Assembly (NCBI GenBank): GCA_023395595.1
Contig: JAEWYO010000044.1
Location: forward strand, 6,449-70,448
DNA: 64,000 bases
Direction of reading: 5' to 3'
Source: Bacillota bacterium
GTDB lineage: Bacteria; Bacillota; Clostridia; Christensenellales; CAG-138
Part shown: positions 7,863-16,520 of the stretch, in pieces
Numbering within the stretch: position 1 is the stretch's first letter
Layout of the letters: each line of letters starts with the position of its first letter
Program-made: the position numbers and the translations under genes
Notes under the pieces: generated by a model
Told to the model about the DNA's origin: nothing
What the model saw: the letters and a program-made list of their open reading frames with translations, nothing else
The model's database searches: none

Positions 7863-8546
7863 TCAAAGCCAGGTGATCGGTACCTGAAGCATGATCGCAA
7901 CGCCAAAGATCAGCGCCGCAACCGATACAGAAGCGATGATGAGCCTTGTGCGCTTGCCTTGGAACACGCCGACGATACCAAGCATGAACAACACAACCGC
8001 GAGAATTACCGAAACCAAGCCAAGCTTGTCCGCCCAGTTGTTCGCCTCGTCGCCTTGCTCAATCTGTGTATAGCCCTCGTCCATAACAGCGGATGCATCG
8101 GCATAATAGCTGTCAATGAATCCATCCTTGTCAAACGGGGTTGCATAGTTTTCCTGCGCGTTTGCCCATTCAATTCCGGCGGCGAGCTCATCCGACACGC
8201 CATACATCAGCATATCGAGCTTATACTGCGCGGCTTCCGCCGTGTCCGCATCGGCACGATACTCGGCATAGTTGAGATCGACCTGCAGCGCGCTGATTTG
8301 GTTCCATGTGTTCATGTCCTGTGCGAGGGTTTGCGATGCCTCGTTCCAGCGGGCGTTGCCGTCCGCCAGCGTGGCGTTGCCAAGTGTGTAATACTTGGCT
8401 TGCGTGCTGTCATAGAGCGAGCCCTGCCATGCTGCCCATGCGGTGATCACCGCCGTGATGCCGAGCAGGATCGCAATCACCAATTCAAATACTTTATTGA
8501 ACTTTACCGATTTCTCTTCCATTTTTTCTTCCATATTTGATTCCAT
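7863..8546 (-). CDS. membrane protein with three predicted spans, unknown function
   Basis: A 227-residue protein. A first transmembrane helix (about 22-42, VIAILLGITAVITAWAAWQG) precedes a polar external or internal loop of about 120 residues rich in Ala, Asp, Tyr and Trp. Two closely spaced helices follow near the C-terminus (about 172-190 and 200-220). The arrangement recalls DUF4337-like proteins, but I would not name it. AAGGAG precedes the ATG by 7 bp. It is in the same direction as the AIM24 gene, 60 bp upstream of it, so the two may be co-transcribed. Confidence 0.7.
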   Translation of the reverse strand: MESNMEEKMEEKSVKFNKVFELVIAILLGITAVITAWAAWQGSLYDSTQAKYYTLGNATLADGNARWNEASQTLAQDMNTWNQISALQVDLNYAEYRADADTAEAAQYKLDMLMYGVSDELAAGIEWANAQENYATPFDKDGFIDSYYADASAVMDEGYTQIEQGDEANNWADKLGLVSVILAVVLFMLGIVGVFQGKRTRLIIASVSVAALIFGVAIMLQVPITWL

Positions 8547-8750
8547 ATGAGTTCTCCTTATTTATTCTACTTTTTGATTCTATCTTCGTTTAGCTTCCGC
8601 CGCTCTCTTTCCCTACCGCATCCGTCTGTTTCCGGCGGTTTAGGGTTGGGTGGCAACAGGCTGACAGTCATTGTCTGGATTCGAATTGTCAAATTGTCCC
8701 TTCGAAAAACGTTGAATTTATATCCCCGCCGAACTACTCTTTTCACGTGT

Positions 8751-8765
8751 ATTACTATCAGTAAT
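8751..8765. promoter_or_regulatory. palindrome in the 8547-9042 gene-free stretch (possible operator)
   Basis: ATTACT-ATC-AGTAAT is a perfect 6+6 inverted repeat. The surrounding 500 bp between the membrane protein gene and the next hydrolase is AT-rich and holds no gene that I can support. Apart from this palindrome, its right end carries the hydrolase terminator and a GC hairpin TTCGCGGG/CCCGCGAA (9003-9026). No protein is known to bind here. Confidence 0.3.
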
Positions 8766-8940
8766 GCATATTGTTTACTGTGATTTCTGCTATTATTATG
8801 CGGAAAATAGTATTCATTTTTCTGAAGTTGATAGTAGTATACCTTGCGCGTAATCTGGCGGCTATAGCTGTTCTCATATGAGTTGTGCACAATTTTTATA
8901 TGGATGTTCGACGATGTTAACTCACTCGAATCCGCACGCC

Positions 8941-8976
8941 CCAAAAACCAAAAACCACCGTTTGACGGGTGGCTCT
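8941..8976 (-). terminator. terminator of the 9043-9930 hydrolase gene
   Basis: On the minus strand CCACCCG and CGGTGG form a stem (8955-8972), followed by TTTTTGGTTTTTGG. Confidence 0.75.
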
Positions 8977-9042
8977 TGGCTTCACATGCGCTTCTCTTGT
9001 CATTCGCGGGTGAACGCTCCCGCGAAACTGAATCGATCCTAG

Positions 9043-9930
9043 TTACTCTGCAATCGCCTGTTCGAGCGTCGCAAAGAACAGCTCCGGATCGTCGGTAATC
9101 GGTGAATGGCCTGTTGTTTCGAGCGTGACGAGCTTCGATCCGGAGATGGCAGCCGCTGCGCCCTCCGCCCAGGCATACGGCACAACAAGGTCGAGCTTGC
9201 CGTGGATCAGCGTGACCGGGCACTGGATCTGTCCCAACCTTCCGCTGCCTTCCGCTGAGCCGGTCGGTTCACTTGTCATATTGAACGTCAAAAGCGAATA
9301 ATCGATGTCTACGAGGTTTTTTTGCTTGAGCATGGCGTCGAGATACTGCTCATAGTCCGCAGCGGGCGGCTGCGCCATGTTGTAGATCACAGCGTTCCAG
9401 ATGGCGCGCATCATCTCGCGGTTGCCGGATGCATACGCTGCGAGCACAGGAGCCACCTGAACCGGATCGCTCTCGATCTCCTCTTTGGTCTTGAGCAACT
9501 CGGTCAAAATCGGCTGACCGGTGGCGTCTTTCTTGAACATCGGGTATCCCGTCGGCGGAACCGACTCGACAAGGATCGCCTTTTTGATGCGCTTGGGCAG
9601 ATCCGCCGCCATTTCGAGCGCAACACCGCCGCCTGTTGACCAGCCAACCAGCGTGCAGGTATCAATGCCCGCTTCGTCGAGAAAACGCTCCAGGTCCTGC
9701 GCGAGTTCGCGCAGCGAGTCGAATCGGCCAAGATAGGTGCTGTCGCCAAAGCCGCGCATATCCGGCGCGACAACATGATAGCGTCCTTCCAGATATTCCA
9801 TCGTCGTCTGCCAATGGACGGAAGAGGACATATTGCCGTGAATGAGAACCACCGTCTCGCCTGCGCCGCCCGCACGATAGGACAGCGTTTCGTTGCCGAT
9901 GGAGATCTGTTTTACTTCATACTGTTTCAT
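9043..9930 (-). CDS. alpha/beta hydrolase, possible intracellular short-chain PHA depolymerase
   Basis: A 295-residue alpha/beta hydrolase with LIHGNMSSS (oxyanion loop, about 29-37), the nucleophile elbow GWSTGGG (Ser98), the acid in HGKLDLVVP and the histidine in TTGHSPI. The G-W-S-x-G box and length fit intracellular short-chain-length polyhydroxyalkanoate depolymerases of Bacillus type as well as enol-lactonase-like hydrolases. It follows the thiolase gene on the same strand (gap about 200 bp) and ends the acyl-CoA block. The context favours an ester or oligomer of a 3-hydroxy acid as substrate, but this is inferred. Confidence 0.75.
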   Translation of the reverse strand: MKQYEVKQISIGNETLSYRAGGAGETVVLIHGNMSSSVHWQTTMEYLEGRYHVVAPDMRGFGDSTYLGRFDSLRELAQDLERFLDEAGIDTCTLVGWSTGGGVALEMAADLPKRIKKAILVESVPPTGYPMFKKDATGQPILTELLKTKEEIESDPVQVAPVLAAYASGNREMMRAIWNAVIYNMAQPPAADYEQYLDAMLKQKNLVDIDYSLLTFNMTSEPTGSAEGSGRLGQIQCPVTLIHGKLDLVVPYAWAEGAAAAISGSKLVTLETTGHSPITDDPELFFATLEQAIAE

Positions 9931-10066
9931 GTTCGTAATCCTTTCCTATCTTCACGTTCGCATTTCAGGGTCTTGTTTCGGGTTAATTGAATGAAAAACA
10001 GAACGCTTTACTTTGCTTACTGTGCAACAGAACCAGTATACAATACTTATTAAGCTGATTCAGCAG

Positions 10067-10094
10067 TCCTCGCGTTGTTTGCGAGGATTTTTTT
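10067..10094 (+). terminator. orphan terminator-like hairpin pointing rightward
   Basis: The stem TCCTCGC/GCGAGGA (10067-10073 and 10081-10087) is followed by TTTTTTT. The U tract is on the plus strand, yet both flanking genes are on the minus strand. A weak promoter (TTGCTT about 10015, TATACA about 10038) lies just upstream, so a very short RNA is conceivable. Confidence 0.5.
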
Positions 10095-10136
10095 GCGTTC
10101 ATCCATCCAATGTGCGCACAACGTGCCGCATCATTC

Positions 10137-11339
10137 TCAGCAGGTTTTGAGCACGACCGCCGTGCCCATACCGCCTCCGATGCACAGAGAGGCAAGGCCT
10201 GTCTGCTCGCCCGCGGCACGCAGGCCCGCAAGCAGGGTCACGATGATGCGCGCGCCGGATGCGCCGACCGGATGGCCAAGCGCGATTGCGCCGCCGTTGG
10301 GGTTCGTGCGCGCCAGAAGAGTCTCCTTGTCCATATTGTGTTCTTCCGACAGCAGCTTGATCACGCCGAGCGACTGCGCGGCAAACGCCTCGTTGAGCTC
10401 AATGCGCTGCATGTCCGCAAGCGCAAGACCACCCATCTTCAGCGCCGCGCGCACGGCGGGCACCGGGCCAAGACCCATCACATTCGGCTCCACGCCGCCC
10501 TGTCCCCAGGCAACGAGTTCCGCCAACGGGGTCAGGTTGTGCTCCTTCAGCGCGCGCTCGGAAGCGATCAGCAGGAACGCCGCACCGTCGTTGATGCCGG
10601 AGGCGTTGCCCGCTGTGACGGTTCCGCCCGGCAAAAACGCGGGCTTCAGCGCGGAGAGTTTTTCGAGGCTCGTCTTGCGGTTGGGGTATTCATCGGTATC
10701 AAACACAATCTCTTCCTTGCGTACCTTCACCGTGATCGGTGTGATTTCCGCGCGGAACGCACCCGCGTCCACCGCGCGAATCGCCTTCTCCTGCGACGCG
10801 ATGGAAAACGCATCCTGCTCTTCGCGCGTGATGCCATATTGCTTTGCGATATTCTCCGCCGTGATGCCCATGTGGATGTTGTCAAAGGCATCCGTCAGCG
10901 CATCATACACCATATGATCCACGATCTCCTTGTTGCCCATGCGCAGTCCCTGCCGCGCGCCGGGGAGCAGATAGGGCGCAAGGCTCATGCTCTCCGTGCC
11001 GCCCGCAAGGTAGAGATCACCCATGCCGGATGCAACGTTGGCAGCCGCCGTCATCACGGCCTTCATGCCGGAGCCGCACGCCATGGAGATACCCCAGGCG
11101 GGGACTTCCACGGGCACGCCCGCAAGAATTGCAACCTGTCTGGCGACGCCCTGCCCGCAGCCCGCGGGCAGAATGTTGCCGACGATGACTTCATCGAGCT
11201 TGTCGCCGGACACGCCCGCGCTCTGGAGCACATCACGCGCGACAGCCGCGCCGAGCGCAGGAGCTGTTACGGTTGAAAGCCCGCCGGCAAATGCACCGAT
11301 TGCGCTGCGTTTTGCCGCAACGATATAGACCTTTTTCAT
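10137..11339 (-). CDS. acetyl-CoA C-acetyltransferase (thiolase)
   Basis: A 400-residue thiolase that condenses two acetyl-CoA to acetoacetyl-CoA or, in the catabolic direction, cleaves 3-ketoacyl-CoA. The nucleophilic Cys88 is in GISMACGSGMKAV, NEAFAAQ is present, His356 is in GHPVGASG, and the acid/base Cys386 is in CIGGGMG. Length and motifs are full for the biosynthetic/degradative short-chain class (AtoB/PhaA/ThlA). It is on the minus strand downstream of the TetR gene, with AAGGAG before the ATG. With the neighbouring CoA-transferase and dehydrogenase it would complete conversion of 3-hydroxybutyrate or acetoacetate to acetyl-CoA (inference). Confidence 0.93.
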   Translation of the reverse strand: MKKVYIVAAKRSAIGAFAGGLSTVTAPALGAAVARDVLQSAGVSGDKLDEVIVGNILPAGCGQGVARQVAILAGVPVEVPAWGISMACGSGMKAVMTAAANVASGMGDLYLAGGTESMSLAPYLLPGARQGLRMGNKEIVDHMVYDALTDAFDNIHMGITAENIAKQYGITREEQDAFSIASQEKAIRAVDAGAFRAEITPITVKVRKEEIVFDTDEYPNRKTSLEKLSALKPAFLPGGTVTAGNASGINDGAAFLLIASERALKEHNLTPLAELVAWGQGGVEPNVMGLGPVPAVRAALKMGGLALADMQRIELNEAFAAQSLGVIKLLSEEHNMDKETLLARTNPNGGAIALGHPVGASGARIIVTLLAGLRAAGEQTGLASLCIGGGMGTAVVLKTC

Positions 11340-11458
11340 ATGATTCTCCTTTTTTCTGTTGCGCGCGCAGTCTCAGGATAAAATCCCCTTGACTTCATGC
11401 CGCGAACTGTGTTCTGATTAATAACGTCAAATCATGGTAAACCCGCAGGGAGGCCGTT

Positions 11459-12076
11459 ATGCCGAATCCAACATTCCACAATCTTTCCGAGGAGAAAAAG
11501 GAACGCATCCTGAACGCCGCAATCAAGGAGTTTCGGGTGCGTAATGTGCGCGAAAGCAATCTTTCCAACATCGTCAAGGACGCAAAGATCGCCCGCGGCA
11601 GCATCTACCAGTATTTTCCTTCCAAAGAAGATTTGTATATCTACATCTTCGATACCCTGCGCGCCCAACGCGCGGAGTTTGTCTTCCCCGCCTACGAGTT
11701 CTATAAAAAAGCACCGTTTCTGGACTTTTTTCAGGCGTTCTATCTGCGCGACAGCGAATTTCTGCTGATGCATCCGGATCACATCGACCTGGGTCAACAG
11801 CTCTACGGTTGCTCCCATCCGGTGTCGCAAGGCTTGATTCGCCAGCAGCAGAATCGCTATCGGGATATGTTCCTGATTGGAATCGAGTATGATAAGCAGC
11901 GCGGCTTGATCGACGCAAACGTGGAATCCGCGATTCTTGCCGACCTGTGCGTGCATTTCGTCACGGATATCTTCATCTTTCAGAGCGTCTACTCCCAGCT
12001 CACCATGCAAAACATCCGGCTGCACTGTCAGCAGACGCTCTTCCTGCTCGCAAACGGCACCAAGCCGCGCGCATAA
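11459..12076 (+). CDS. TetR/AcrR family transcriptional regulator
   Basis: A 205-residue regulator. The TetR_N helix-turn-helix lies at about residues 12-58 (ILNAAIKEFRVRN...IARGSIYQYFPSKEDLY), followed by a helical ligand-binding part with aromatic residues (AYEFYKKAPFLDFFQAFY). It resembles fatty-acyl-responsive TetR proteins, but the effector is not shown. It is the only plus-strand gene inside the acyl-CoA block. It is divergent from the thiolase and convergent with the SDR gene, whose end is 9 bp away. It probably controls this block. GGAGG precedes the ATG. Confidence 0.88.
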   Translation: MPNPTFHNLSEEKKERILNAAIKEFRVRNVRESNLSNIVKDAKIARGSIYQYFPSKEDLYIYIFDTLRAQRAEFVFPAYEFYKKAPFLDFFQAFYLRDSEFLLMHPDHIDLGQQLYGCSHPVSQGLIRQQQNRYRDMFLIGIEYDKQRGLIDANVESAILADLCVHFVTDIFIFQSVYSQLTMQNIRLHCQQTLFLLANGTKPRA

Positions 12077-12085
12077 CTTCGCTTC

Positions 12086-12811
12086 TTAGAGGCGCATACC
12101 GCCGTTGACTTCCAGTACGTGTCCCGTGACATAGCTCGACTCGCTGCTGGCAAGATACAGCGCGGCATCCGCGATCTCTTCCGGCTGACCCAGGCGGCCA
12201 AGCATCGTCATCTTCGCGAACTTATCCAGCAGATCCTGCGGGACAGTCTTCAAAATATCGGTCATGCAATATCCCGGCGCGATGGCGTTACAACGCACAT
12301 TCGCGCCTTTTCTTGCGAACTCTTTTGCCCAAGTCTTCGTCATGCCAATCACGCCCGCCTTGGTTGCAGCATAGTTCGTCTGCCCGATGTTGCCATACAC
12401 GCCGACGACGGAGGAGATGTTGATAATCGAACCATAGCCCGCCTCCGCCATCGCGGGGCCTACGATACGGGTGAGGTTGAACACGCCCTTGAGGTTGACG
12501 GAGATAACCGCGTCCCACATGTCGTCCGTCATCTTCTGAATCAGCGCGTCGCGCGTGATGCCCGCGTTGTTTACGAGGATGTCGATTTTGCCTTGTGCGG
12601 CCACGATTTCATCCACCGCTGCCTGGCAGCTTGCCGTGTCGGTCACGTTCAGCGAAACAAAGTGAACGTTCTCCGCCTCAAACGTCAGCGGCCGTAGATC
12701 GCCGGCGTAGACGATTGCGCCTTCCTGCGCAAAGCGTTTTGCGCACTCCGCGCCGATGCCTGCCGCGCCGCCGGTGACGAGCGCAACTTTTCCTTCCAGT
12801 CGTTTCGACAT
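12086..12811 (-). CDS. short-chain dehydrogenase/reductase (3-hydroxyacyl dehydrogenase/FabG type)
   Basis: A 241-residue classical SDR. The TGGAAGIG cofactor motif is at 13-20, NNAG at 81-84, the catalytic Ser is in NISSVVG (about 134), and Tyr147/Lys151 are in YAATK. Asp38 at the end of the second beta strand suggests NAD(H) rather than NADP(H), which favours an oxidising role such as 3-hydroxybutyrate or 3-hydroxyacyl dehydrogenation over fatty-acid synthesis; this is inferred. The ATG at 12811 is preferred over 12826 because GGAGG lies 8 bp before it. It sits between the alpha/beta hydrolase and TetR genes. Confidence 0.88.
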   Translation of the reverse strand: MSKRLEGKVALVTGGAAGIGAECAKRFAQEGAIVYAGDLRPLTFEAENVHFVSLNVTDTASCQAAVDEIVAAQGKIDILVNNAGITRDALIQKMTDDMWDAVISVNLKGVFNLTRIVGPAMAEAGYGSIINISSVVGVYGNIGQTNYAATKAGVIGMTKTWAKEFARKGANVRCNAIAPGYCMTDILKTVPQDLLDKFAKMTMLGRLGQPEEIADAALYLASSESSYVTGHVLEVNGGMRL

Positions 12812-12881
12812 GTTCTGTTCCTCCATTTGATTTTTAGATGTTTATTTGTGATCGCTTTGCTTCTTGCGAAGCCTTTGTTGT

Positions 12882-13697
12882 TTAAACTGTCTTTACGTCC
12901 GTATCGTTGTTGACAAACCCCAGCACAAGTGAGATGAACTCCGCAGGTTTTTCGTACATCACCGCATGCCCCGCATCGAGAATCATCGCGTGTGCCGCAT
13001 ACGGAATTGCCGCAACGATCTCCTTTTGCTGATAAAGCGGGGTAACATAGTCGTGCTCCGCCGAGATGACGAGCGTTTGCGCCGTAATTTGATGCAGCGA
13101 TTGCCGCACGTCATACGTCTCCGCCGAGCGAATCAGACGCGAGAATGCGTCATAGATCTCCGGCGTAAACACGCGCTCAAAGAGCGCCTCCCGCGCGCTT
13201 GCCCAGGCATAGTTTTTCACATAGAACTGCGGAGAATACACGATTGGTATGCAGGTTTTGAAGAACTGTCTGCCATCATGGCTGTTGCAGGCGTATTCCC
13301 AACTGTGCCCGATGTCCCGCAGCCAATCGGACGTGTTCGCCGCCGTGTTGGAGAGAATGAGTTTGTCCACCTTCTCGGGATAGGCGCTGGCAAACTGCAT
13401 CGCGATTTCACCACCGTAGGAGATGCCGATGATGCTGCACGATGGAAGCCCCATGTGCCGCAAGAACGCATCCACAACCTTGACCTGCTCCGCCTGCGTA
13501 TAATCCATTTCCCGCTTCGCCGTGCGCCCCTGATCATAAAAATCCAGCAAAAGCAGGCGGCAGGACTTTGAAAACGCGGGAACAAACGTATTCCAGGAAG
13601 CACAGCTCATGAAGATGCCGTTGAGCACGAGAAGCGGTTTTCCCGCGCCGTGATCCTCGTAATAAATCTCTCTGCCTTCCAGCAAAAACGTTGCCAT
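12882..13697 (-). CDS. alpha/beta hydrolase
   Basis: A 271-residue alpha/beta hydrolase. The elbow GISYGG gives Ser93, the acid is in SAEHDYVTP, and the histidine is in LDAGHAVMYEKP. The shape is that of 3-oxoadipate enol-lactonase and related small esterases. There is no signal peptide. AAGGAGG precedes the ATG. It lies 44 bp downstream of the CoA-transferase and is followed by the SDR gene, so it is probably one operon with them. A hydrolase for an ester, lactone or CoA-thioester intermediate is plausible; the substrate cannot be told from the sequence. Confidence 0.82.
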   Translation of the reverse strand: MATFLLEGREIYYEDHGAGKPLLVLNGIFMSCASWNTFVPAFSKSCRLLLLDFYDQGRTAKREMDYTQAEQVKVVDAFLRHMGLPSCSIIGISYGGEIAMQFASAYPEKVDKLILSNTAANTSDWLRDIGHSWEYACNSHDGRQFFKTCIPIVYSPQFYVKNYAWASAREALFERVFTPEIYDAFSRLIRSAETYDVRQSLHQITAQTLVISAEHDYVTPLYQQKEIVAAIPYAAHAMILDAGHAVMYEKPAEFISLVLGFVNNDTDVKTV

Positions 13698-13741
13698 ACA
13701 GTCCCCTCCTTATTGTGATAGATTCGCTTTGGTGATGCCGC

Positions 13742-15067
13742 TTATGGCATCATCATGTATTCGCGCGCCGCAACGGAGAGTTCCGCGCGGAATTTCGGGT
13801 GCGCAATGGAGATGAGCCGCCGTGCGCGCTCCTCCACATTCAATCCACGCAGGCGCACCGCGCCATACTCGGTCACCACATAATCCACGTCGTTCCTGCT
13901 CAACGAAACTGCCGCGCCGTGCTTGAGCAGCGGCACGATCTTGGAGATTTCCTCGCGCTCGCCCGTGTTCTTGTTTTTCACCATCGCGGTGGAATACAGC
14001 GCGATGAACGAACGTCCATTTTTCGAGATCTGCGCGCCGATCGCGGTATCGGACTGTCCGCCCGTTCCGGAAAACTGAATGGGACCCAGGCTCTCAGAGC
14101 AGCACTGTCCGGTGAGGTCTACCTCCAGCGAGGTATTGATCGAAACCTGATTATCGTTGAGCCCGATCACATGCGGATCGTTTGTCCACGCACCGGATTT
14201 GATACAGACCTCCGGGTTGTTGTGCATGAAGTCATACAGTTCCTGCGTGCCCATGCCGAAGCAGCAGACGGAGACGCCGGGATAAAGCTGCTTTTTGCGG
14301 TTGGTGACAACACCTTTTTTCATCAGGCGCATGATGCCCGTGGTCATCATCTCCGTATGTACGCCGAGGTCTTTCTTCTCGGAAAGAAACTCGCAAACCG
14401 CATTGGGGATGCCGCCGATGCCGATCTGGATGCAATCCCCATCGTTGACGAGGTCGGCGATGTGTCGCCCGATTTCGCGATCTTTTTCGTTTGGCGCAAC
14501 GTCCGCAATCGCAGGCAGAAAATAGTCCGATTCGATGATGTAGTCCACATCCTCATAGGAAACCACATGGTCACCCATGGTATGCGGTATGTTCGGGCTG
14601 ACTTCGAGGATCACGATGTCCGCGCGCTTGACCATCTCCATCTCGTAGACATTGGAGCAGGACAACGCGATGCCATCCTCCGTCGGCATGGAAGCCGAAC
14701 AGACGAAGATATTGGTGTGCACCGCCTGGTTCCGCTTGAACCCCGCGAGGTGCAGATGGTTCGGGATAAACGAGATGCGCCCCGTGTGCTGCAAGGCGCG
14801 CAGCTGACCGGAATAGAACCACGAATCAATCCGAAAGGCGTTTTGATAGCGCAGAAAATCCGTAAGATACGGCGCCTGAACGGTCGAGAGGCTGCTGGTG
14901 ATGGTAACGTCCTTCACGCGGTCTGCAATGGTATGCAGCTTCATGAGAAACTCATTCGGCTCTGCGCTTGCCATACCGACGGTGATGACATCGTTGCTCT
15001 TCACCAGTTCGAGCGCCTGCTCTGCCGTGATGCACTTTTGCGGATATTGTGTGCGGAAATCAAACAT
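13742..15067 (-). CDS. acetyl-CoA hydrolase/transferase family CoA-transferase
   Basis: A 441-residue enzyme of the acetyl-CoA hydrolase/4-hydroxybutyrate CoA-transferase family, which moves CoA between acetate and other short acids. The N-terminal domain runs to about residue 190. The C-terminal domain has GIGGIPNAV (about 216-224), GVHTEM with the likely catalytic Glu239 (compare Glu238 of the clostridial 4-hydroxybutyrate enzyme), GGQSD and EYGAVRLRGL. The acceptor acid (butyrate, 4-hydroxybutyrate, acetoacetate or other) cannot be read from sequence. It is second in the operon behind the KAS III-like gene, 39 bp away. Confidence 0.9.
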   Translation of the reverse strand: MFDFRTQYPQKCITAEQALELVKSNDVITVGMASAEPNEFLMKLHTIADRVKDVTITSSLSTVQAPYLTDFLRYQNAFRIDSWFYSGQLRALQHTGRISFIPNHLHLAGFKRNQAVHTNIFVCSASMPTEDGIALSCSNVYEMEMVKRADIVILEVSPNIPHTMGDHVVSYEDVDYIIESDYFLPAIADVAPNEKDREIGRHIADLVNDGDCIQIGIGGIPNAVCEFLSEKKDLGVHTEMMTTGIMRLMKKGVVTNRKKQLYPGVSVCCFGMGTQELYDFMHNNPEVCIKSGAWTNDPHVIGLNDNQVSINTSLEVDLTGQCCSESLGPIQFSGTGGQSDTAIGAQISKNGRSFIALYSTAMVKNKNTGEREEISKIVPLLKHGAAVSLSRNDVDYVVTEYGAVRLRGLNVEERARRLISIAHPKFRAELSVAAREYMMMP

Positions 15068-15106
15068 GAACGAAATCCCTTTCTGTGTGTGTTGGTTGTG
15101 CGGCGC

Positions 15107-16138
15107 TCACTGTGCCGCGCCCCAGCGGACGCAGGTAGAGGCCCAAACGTAGCCGATGCCCGCTGCGATCATCGTCACCAGCGTGCCGTCTTTGATCTTT
15201 CCCTGCTCGATGCCGAGCGCGAGGGAAAGAATCTGATCGATCTGCCCGATATGGCCGTAGTCCTCCAGATAGATGGTTTGATCCGGCGTGAGCCCCAGCT
15301 CCGCAACCATACCCTCGTGCTGCGAGCGCTTGAAATGCAGAATGCCGAGGTAGCCGATGTCTTTTCGCGTCAGGTTTCCGGATTTTCTCAGCGACTCGTC
15401 GATGCAATGGTACCAGTTTGCAATCGAAACCTCGTTGAGCCGCGCTTTCATATGCGCCGGGTTCAGCAGGCGAAGCGAGCGATAGCCTTCCTCAACGTTT
15501 TCCGGTGTAAATGGCTGCGCAATACCGCCGATCTCCACGCCCGCGTCTCGCGAGAGGCTGCCGTCCGCCACGATGTGCGAACCCAGTACGAGGTTTTTAT
15601 CCATACCCTTTTTGAGGATCAGCGCACCTGCACCTGCGCCGAGGTTATACATCATGGACATATCCTTGTCGGTGAAGTCCACAAAGTCGCCGTTACGATA
15701 GCCGCCGACGATCATTACAGTGTTGATGTCCTCGTCCGCAATCATCATGTCCTTGGCGATCTTGATGGCGGAGCACGTGGTGCAGCAGCGGTTTTGTACG
15801 TCGATGCCCCAGGCATTTTCCGCGCCGATCTCGCCCTGCACATACAGTGCGGAGGTCGTGAGCGGATATTCCTTCCATTCCTCCCCGACGCAGAGGATCA
15901 AGTCGATGCTCAACGGATCGACATCGCCGCGCATGAGCGCGTCCTTCGCGGCACGAACAGCCATCTCCTGCGTGCCGTCGTCTTCCCCCGGGATTCGCTT
16001 TTGCACGATGCCGAGTTTTTGCTTGACCGCGTCCTCACTCCAGACGCCCTTGGTCGCCTCGGAGATTTCGCGCGCTGTCATAACGCGCTGCGGCAGATAG
16101 AGACCATAGCTCCAGATACCAATGCTGTGATCTGGCAT
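15107..16138 (-). CDS. 3-oxoacyl-ACP synthase III-like condensing enzyme
   Basis: A 343-residue thiolase-fold protein of the KAS III/HMG-CoA synthase-like group. The nucleophile region DVQNRCCTTCSAIKIA has two adjacent cysteines (118/119) where FabH has one. LHFKRSQHEG occupies the place of FabH HQAN, and the usual GNxS Asn position reads GHIG, giving a Cys-His-His rather than Cys-His-Asn set. It is thus unlikely to be housekeeping FabH; stand-alone acetoacetyl-CoA or beta-keto-acid forming or cleaving relatives exist. It is first in the minus-strand operon, about 170 bp from a clear promoter. Confidence 0.8.
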   Translation of the reverse strand: MPDHSIGIWSYGLYLPQRVMTAREISEATKGVWSEDAVKQKLGIVQKRIPGEDDGTQEMAVRAAKDALMRGDVDPLSIDLILCVGEEWKEYPLTTSALYVQGEIGAENAWGIDVQNRCCTTCSAIKIAKDMMIADEDINTVMIVGGYRNGDFVDFTDKDMSMMYNLGAGAGALILKKGMDKNLVLGSHIVADGSLSRDAGVEIGGIAQPFTPENVEEGYRSLRLLNPAHMKARLNEVSIANWYHCIDESLRKSGNLTRKDIGYLGILHFKRSQHEGMVAELGLTPDQTIYLEDYGHIGQIDQILSLALGIEQGKIKDGTLVTMIAAGIGYVWASTCVRWGAAQ

Positions 16139-16309
16139 ACGTTATTACCCCTTTCCAGCGGAAAATTGCTGGTTATTTTACTGTCGTTTTCTTGGTTTGG
16201 TTCGCTTAATTTTGATGAACGGACTGGCTGATTTGCCATTTCGAACACGAAAGATTTGTGCTGCAGGCGATTTCGCTCCGCAATATGACAACCTTGTCAC
16301 TTCGCTGCC

Positions 16310-16338
16310 AGTATAGCAGACGAAAAATCGAATTTCAA
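16310..16338 (-). promoter_or_regulatory. promoter of the acyl-CoA operon (leftward)
   Basis: On the minus strand TTGAAA (rc 16333-16338), a 17-bp spacer and TATACT (rc 16310-16315). This leaves a leader of about 165 nt before the KAS III-like gene. Confidence 0.78.
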
Positions 16339-16405
16339 TGGTCTTTTTTCGTCTTTTTCGATTTTTTGTTCGGTTTTGCTGTGTTTCTTGCCGTAAGAAT
16401 GACTA

Positions 16406-16434
16406 TTGACAAGCTGTATATCGACAGGTTATCA
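16406..16434 (+). promoter_or_regulatory. promoter of the liv-type transporter operon (rightward)
   Basis: Consensus TTGACA (16406-16411), a 17-bp spacer and TTATCA (16429-16434). It is back to back with the leftward promoter 70 bp away, so both operons may share regulation. Confidence 0.72.
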
Positions 16435-16506
16435 TGCAAGTAAGCCGGTTAATCAGGCGACAAATCGCACAATAATCCATTATATCTAGCAAAAAACGCA
16501 ATTCAG

Positions 16507-16520
16507 TGACATTGATGTCA
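16507..16520. promoter_or_regulatory. palindromic operator candidate in the liv leader
   Basis: TGACAT-TG-ATGTCA is a perfect 6+6 inverted repeat located about 70 bp after the -10 box and 119 bp before the permease start codon. The size fits a dimeric repressor such as a TetR-family protein. The rest of the 16139-16638 gene-free stretch holds the two promoters described above and no further gene. Confidence 0.4.

Noticed and set aside
8567..9223. 218-codon minus-strand frame in the 8547-9042 gap
   Set aside because: It starts inside the hydrolase gene, crosses its terminator and has no ribosome site or domain; the gap appears to be non-coding.
9043..13697. Polyhydroxyalkanoate synthesis locus
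   Set aside because: No PhaC synthase or phasin-like gene is present; only degradation-compatible enzymes are seen.
9043..16138. Butyrate synthesis operon
   Set aside because: Thiolase and CoA-transferase are present, but crotonase, butyryl-CoA dehydrogenase and ETF genes are missing, and the hydrolases plus Liv transporter fit catabolism better.
13799..16231. 810-codon plus-strand open frame opposite the CoA-transferase and KAS III-like genes
   Set aside because: It is a shadow of two well-supported minus-strand genes, with low-complexity His/Arg-rich translation, no ribosome site and no recognisable domain.
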